11,142 nt of DNA from Euperipatoides rowelli (lineage: Eukaryota > Onychophora > Udeonychophora > Euonychophora > Peripatopsidae). Shown here piece by piece: positions 7,872 to 11,142 of this stretch. The position numbers were made by a program, and so were the translations under genes. The stretch lies in NCBI GenBank assembly GCA_003024985.2, contig PXIH01S0014754.1. One strand, given 5' to 3'. How positions within the stretch are numbered: the first letter of the stretch is position 1; each line of letters opens with the position of its first letter. The notes beneath the pieces were generated by a model. It had not been told where the DNA came from, ran no database searches, and was given only the letters and a program-made list of their open reading frames with translations.

Positions 7872-9020
7872 AGCCCCTACCCACTTCTATTCTAATTCCT
7901 GGAACATAAAAATAACATAAATAATGAAAGATGGAAACAACATAATAATTAACAAAAACTCAAATTTAAAATGTCCAATTTCTTTAACAGTATACAACTT
8001 GGCTGCTCCAAAAAAAAATTCAACGGTTTGCTTTTGTTTTATAAATGAAAATTTTCTGAAAAATTCAAGTAATATTTAAGTTTTGTCTGTCTGATTCCAC
8101 TGTTGGTTTGGCTTTCTTATTTTTTTTTTAAAAAAAATAACTTACCATGATGATAATCTGAATTTATTTAGCTATCTTGAGCCGTTGATTGCTATTATAG
8201 TTTAAAAATAAAATGGCCCTATTATTTTTAATACGAACTATAAATTGGGCCCGAAAATTCCAAATCGTTTTTATCTCTAAAGCGTTAAGACCCTTTTTCT
8301 GTCACATATTCTAGCATTTATTGTAAACAGGGTAAGAGGTTTAGAATCTGCAGAATACAGTAACATATTTTATCAAGTCAATTTCTAATAGGCTAAGCAT
8401 AACAGCAATGAGGAAGTAGTTAATTCTTTAATTTCCAAATGCCAATCTTGTTATGATATCCGAATTGAGCTGCTATAAAAAAGAATTGACATAGTAAACC
8501 AATAAAAAAAAGTATTTTTTTAAACAATAAAATAAATAATATTTCTAAGTAAAAATAAAGGTTATAGCTGGATGTGTTCCATTTTATAAAATAATAGTAC
8601 GAAACACTAATTATTTTTTTATGGAATACTCACTAGGAGTATAAATTATTTTTATAATTATTAAGGAATTTAAGAAGCTGTAAAAACATCATATTATTAA
8701 AATAGAATGATATAAGGGTTAGGAATAAAAATTTCAGATTTTTTGACAAACATTTAAAATACCAAGTATATTGTAATGAACACCGGGGGTATTTTTATTG
8801 CCTGATGGTGGTTATATGAACATAGGTTAAAAAAAGGAGGAAGAAATAATAAAAGAGGAAACTGCATACTCGAGAACACAGGCTGTCTTTAAAATCTACT
8901 ACCGTTTATTTATACAGAAAATAAAAATGAATAAAATTTTATCAGTAACTTGCTGATGAACAAATGGGTTTACAAATGAAAATAAACTTTGCTTTCCATG
9001 AAAGGTCACCTTTTCTAGAC

Positions 9021-9091
9021 TGGCCCTGCCAGGCATTGGTAAGGAAACATAAATAATAAATAATAATTCTTGACAGTTGTGGCAAGGGCCA
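9021..9091. repeat. GC-rich inverted repeat
   Basis: tggccctgcca at 9021-9031 pairs with tggcaagggcca at 9080-9091, with one bulged base. The arms stand out as GC-rich in A+T-rich DNA and enclose about 48 bp. They may be the ends of a small, decayed element; no family is recognised. Confidence 0.5.
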
Positions 9092-9519
9092 CTCCCGCAA
9101 GTATGACAAATAATTATTTGCTACAGACTTTTAACTATAAGGCTGAATGCACATTTAAATTTAGTTACAATAAAAAAAGAATAATTAGGATTAACTCGTG
9201 CAATCAACGAAGTGACTCGTTTATGATGTGTTTAAAAGTAGTAGCTGATAAACACACCATAAACTAAAGTCATTATCCCTGAACGCACAAGAAAATGTAA
9301 ACAGAAATAAAATATTTATAAAATAGATACACTTTATAATATATTCCGTATATATTGTTCATGCACTATTATTGCTAAATTTATTATATAAAACAAAAAG
9401 AAATTATATATCGATTTAAAATAGAAAATCATAGTTTACTTTTCGATTCTAAGCCCCCATTTTTAGATATATAGCTACTTTACTTTACAACATGTCCTCA
9501 TAATGTTATTCATAGAAAT

Positions 9520-9629
9520 AATAAATTAGAAACCTAATACAATAAAATTCCTCTAGTCCGTGTTTCTTAAGTATAAATTCTTCAGTTATCCGCATTGAAA
9601 ATTTTATTGTATTAGGTTTCCAATTTATT
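9520..9629. repeat. 30-bp inverted repeat with 50-nt loop
   Basis: Arms 9520-9549 and 9600-9629 are reverse complements at 29 of 30 positions; the shared core is gaaacctaatacaataaaa. The near-perfect match implies a recent origin or conservation. Transcribed, this would form a long hairpin. The right arm overlaps the start of a second palindrome at 9627. Confidence 0.8.
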
Positions 9630-9668
9630 TACACGGTATAATAAATAGGTTTATTATACCGTGTAAAT
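9627..9668. repeat. Perfect 19-bp palindrome with 4-nt loop
   Basis: Arms 9627-9645 (atttacacggtataataaa) and 9650-9668 are exact reverse complements around tagg. It abuts the 30-bp inverted repeat at 9520-9629, giving two adjacent hairpins. It is a strong cruciform candidate. Confidence 0.85.
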
Positions 9669-9699
9669 CTGTGCATATGATGATACTTATTTTATGTAA

Positions 9700-9757
9700 G
9701 CATTTATTATTTTAATGGTCGGTTAAACTTTTTAGATGTTTAAATGACTCATCCCTA
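9700..9757 (-). mobile_element. Second solo hAT-type end (TAGGGATGAG)
   Basis: Read on the minus strand from 9757, this begins TAGGGATGAGTCATTTAAAC and later reaches ggttta-like and accgacc sequence. The first ten bases equal those of the end at 1092, and the orientation is the same. No partner end is visible. The inner limit is approximate. Confidence 0.45.
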
Positions 9758-10181
9758 GTACATTATTTTAATTACCATTGCTGGTACAACCCGAAATATT
9801 TTAAAATAAACATTTGGATCAAATCTTATTATATACTGTAGTATGATTTTAAAAATAAAATGCTCACCAAAAAAACTACAGAAAATATTTTTTTTTAAAA
9901 AAATCAGCAAGCAGTCTAACTTTAATCGTTTTTTTAGTGCAAGTTACAAATTCAGATAATTATTTAATCTGAATGGGTGCACATCTCCTCAAATATTCAG
10001 ATTAAAACAATTCTACTAGTTCTAATTTTAAACAGGAAGATTGATTAGATCGACAGTATTATGTAAGTAAATATTTTATGTATTGCAATTTCTTTGCAAA
10101 ATATTCAAAATCTATTTTCTACGCCTTTTCATCGGTATTTTAAAATATAGAGGATATTAAATATTGTAAAACAGAACTAAC

Positions 10182-10265
10182 CTTTTCATCTAAGTCTGTA
10201 AGAGATGTTGGGGACTTTTTGAGATGTATATCTGAACATGATCCTAAATCTGAACAAGGAGTGCA
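10182..10265 (-). CDS. RABEP1: Rabaptin-5 exon a (linker before the coiled coil)
   Basis: This 84-nt exon (28 codons, phase 0 at both ends) is bounded by an acceptor ending in cgctag and a donor reading AAAAG|gttagt. It starts CTPCSDLGSCSDIHLKK and ends PTSLTDLDEK. Its last codon joins directly in phase to VKELNNVLQAEK in exon b, and that order fits rabaptin, where a KVKEL-like sequence precedes the AEK-x(3)-DLEMYV block. The Ser/Thr/Cys-rich composition suggests a flexible linker rather than coiled coil, and I do not recognise it in vertebrate rabaptin. Because its length is a multiple of three with equal phases, it could be skipped cleanly. Support comes from splice signals, phase and position, not from clear homology. 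Confidence 0.7.
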
Positions 10266-10915
10266 CTAGCGATGAAAAGAATGGAAAACAAAGAGAAATA
10301 ATTACTGTACATTGTGAAATATATTAACCCCTTCTGGCTTATCATAAAACATACTGTATGCTTTATTACATAATACAATAATTTACAATACTTTAATATA
10401 ATGCATTATAATGGGCAAACAATTATTAACAATCAACAATTAAATTTGTAAAAATAAAATATTTAAAGAAGCCTATCATTGAACAAACATCAACTGGCCC
10501 ATATTAACTATAGACCTTGGCTATCACATATACAGCACAAACTACTCTACCCTGATTTCTAGAAATGCTGACATTCAGAGACTACCCTTAGGGTTGGTAT
10601 ACAGTAATTACGGATTCATTTATATGGATAAGTGTCAGGGTGTAATTACTGCTTCATTTAATTCAATTAGGTTAGAGCTTTAAATAAATTCTCAAAAAGA
10701 CTATCGACAACCACGGAAGGTGGATTTCTAAGGTAAGAAGCTTATTAAGGAAGGAGAAAAGGTGGACAAAGAATGTGAAGTCTATGTGAAAGCCAAGACC
10801 TTGTATTGTACTGTATATTAATATTGAATTTACTTTCCCCATTAACTGAAGACATAAAACACCATGCGTAATGTATGTTAAATTTACAATAAACAAATAA
10901 AATGATAGTGCAAAT

Positions 10916-11040
10916 AAGTACAGTATATGCTAATTTCAACACAGCATAGTGTATATACATCATACAGAATTTATACTGTATATACTGCATATACAGTATA
11001 ATACTGCATACATATACAGTATATATATGTAATACTGTAT
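10916..11040. repeat. TATACAGTATA/TACTGTATA palindrome cluster
   Basis: Five copies of tacagta or tactgta lie within this stretch, including the exact 11-bp inverted repeat tatactgtata (10972-10982) and tatacagtata (10990-11000) with a 7-nt spacer. It resembles a decayed satellite or microsatellite built on a self-complementary unit. Confidence 0.7.
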
Positions 11041-11051
11041 AGTGTATACAG

Positions 11052-11142
11052 CAGTGTTTCCCAAATTTTTTCAAATAAGGACCGGTGTTTGCAAAATTTT
11101 TCTTCCACGACCCAACCAAAACTTTTGATGTTTTTTTTTTTT
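11052..11142 (+). mobile_element. hAT-like transposon end running off the window
   Basis: The sequence begins cagtgtttcccaaatttttt and continues through accggtgtttgc and cacgacccaacc. A CAGTG-TTCCCAAA start followed by a C/G-rich gacccaa box is typical of many hAT termini (family knowledge). The rest lies beyond the right edge, so the length and any transposase are unknown. Confidence 0.5.

Larger units (their letters stand above)
5993..10181 (-). other. Intron between exons a and b
   Basis: This 4189-nt intron begins gttagt and ends attaag. It contains a 15-bp hairpin, one ambiguous base (n at 6421), a GC-richer block, a CA microsatellite, a Penelope-type hammerhead-like relic, a GC-rich inverted repeat, nested palindromes and a hAT end. 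No exon with valid phase was found inside it. Another small exon of phase 0 to 0 could still be missed. Confidence 0.7.
1392..10265 (-). other. RABEP1: Partial rabaptin-5 gene: five internal exons and their introns
   Basis: This span holds five consecutive exons of a rabaptin-5-type gene. Joined, they encode about 192 residues with no stop. Rabaptin-5 is a coiled-coil endosomal protein that binds Rab4 and Rab5 and forms a complex with the Rab5 exchange factor Rabex-5, promoting early endosome fusion and recycling; this is family knowledge. The sequence shows the conserved N-terminal coiled-coil block, matching vertebrate rabaptin-5 as I remember it in exons b, c and d. Intron sizes are 4189, 1439, 2592 and 78 nt. 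Exons a, c and d are multiples of three with equal phase at both ends, so each could be skipped without shifting the frame. Promoter, start codon, C-terminal Rab5-binding region and polyadenylation site are outside the window. Vertebrates have two paralogues (RABEP1, RABEP2); an invertebrate would normally have one ancestral gene. Confidence 0.85.
10266..11142 (-). other. Intron upstream of exon a (incomplete)
   Basis: This A+T-rich DNA lies 5' of the exon a acceptor and has no exon I can support. From about 10800 it becomes rich in TATACAGTATA-type palindromes, and from 11052 it enters a hAT-like end. Open reading frames across it are translations of these repeats. Confidence 0.6.

Noticed and set aside
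8139-8146. Strong minus-strand donor (CATG|gtaagtt)
   Set aside because: The nearest good acceptor gives a segment with stops in all three frames.
9070-9267. 65-codon plus-strand open frame
   Set aside because: It begins inside the GC-rich inverted repeat and has no domain; it is likely chance.
10672-11119. Two overlapping minus-strand frames of 74 and 124 codons
   Set aside because: They translate the TATACAGTATA palindrome cluster and the hAT-like end; the Tyr/Ile/Cys-rich pattern follows from the repeat.
1-11142. Bacterial-style operons, CRISPR arrays, tRNA or rRNA genes
   Set aside because: None is visible; the GT-AG exons and repeat content show animal nuclear DNA.

Overview
This is A+T-rich (about 70% by eye) animal nuclear DNA with spliced genes. 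It contains no bacterial operon, tRNA, rRNA or CRISPR array that I can see. The window is dominated by introns and decayed transposon pieces. The only convincing gene is a central slice of a rabaptin-5 (RABEP1-like) gene on the minus strand. The protein wording, the hAT and Penelope-like debris and the low GC suggest an arthropod, probably an insect, but I cannot fix the taxon from the sequence.

Gene layout, read on the minus strand from right to left. Exon a is 10182-10265 (84 nt, phase 0 to 0). Exon b is 5857-5992 (136 nt, 0 to 1). Exon c is 4259-4417 (159 nt, 1 to 1). Exon d is 1568-1666 (99 nt, 1 to 1). Exon e is 1392-1489 (98 nt, 1 to 0). All junctions are GT-AG and all phases agree, giving one continuous reading frame. 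Exons b to d encode the conserved N-terminal coiled coil, including DLEMYVAVLNTQK and ANDQFLESQRL. Exons a and e are less conserved flanks and are supported mainly by splice signals and phase. The true start, the 5' exons (right of 10265) and the 3' exons (left of 1392) lie outside the window.

Non-coding layout. Positions 1-1391 are intron with a diverged direct repeat and a hAT end. The c-d intron (1667-4258) holds a small inverted-repeat element, a hAT-like element with a coding relic, a 13-bp hairpin, an exon-like segment and a foldback element. The b-c intron (4418-5856) is nearly featureless. The a-b intron (5993-10181) holds a 15-bp hairpin, a GC-richer block, a CA repeat, a Penelope-type hammerhead-like relic, nested palindromes and a second hAT end. 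Positions 10266-11142 are intron ending in TA/CAG-rich palindromes and another hAT end.

No new multi-gene system is visible. The observations most worth following are a phase-breaking exon-like segment inside the c-d intron, a tandem NAGNAG acceptor at exon e, a marked over-representation of the heptamer TACTGTA/TACAGTA, and the hammerhead-like relic.
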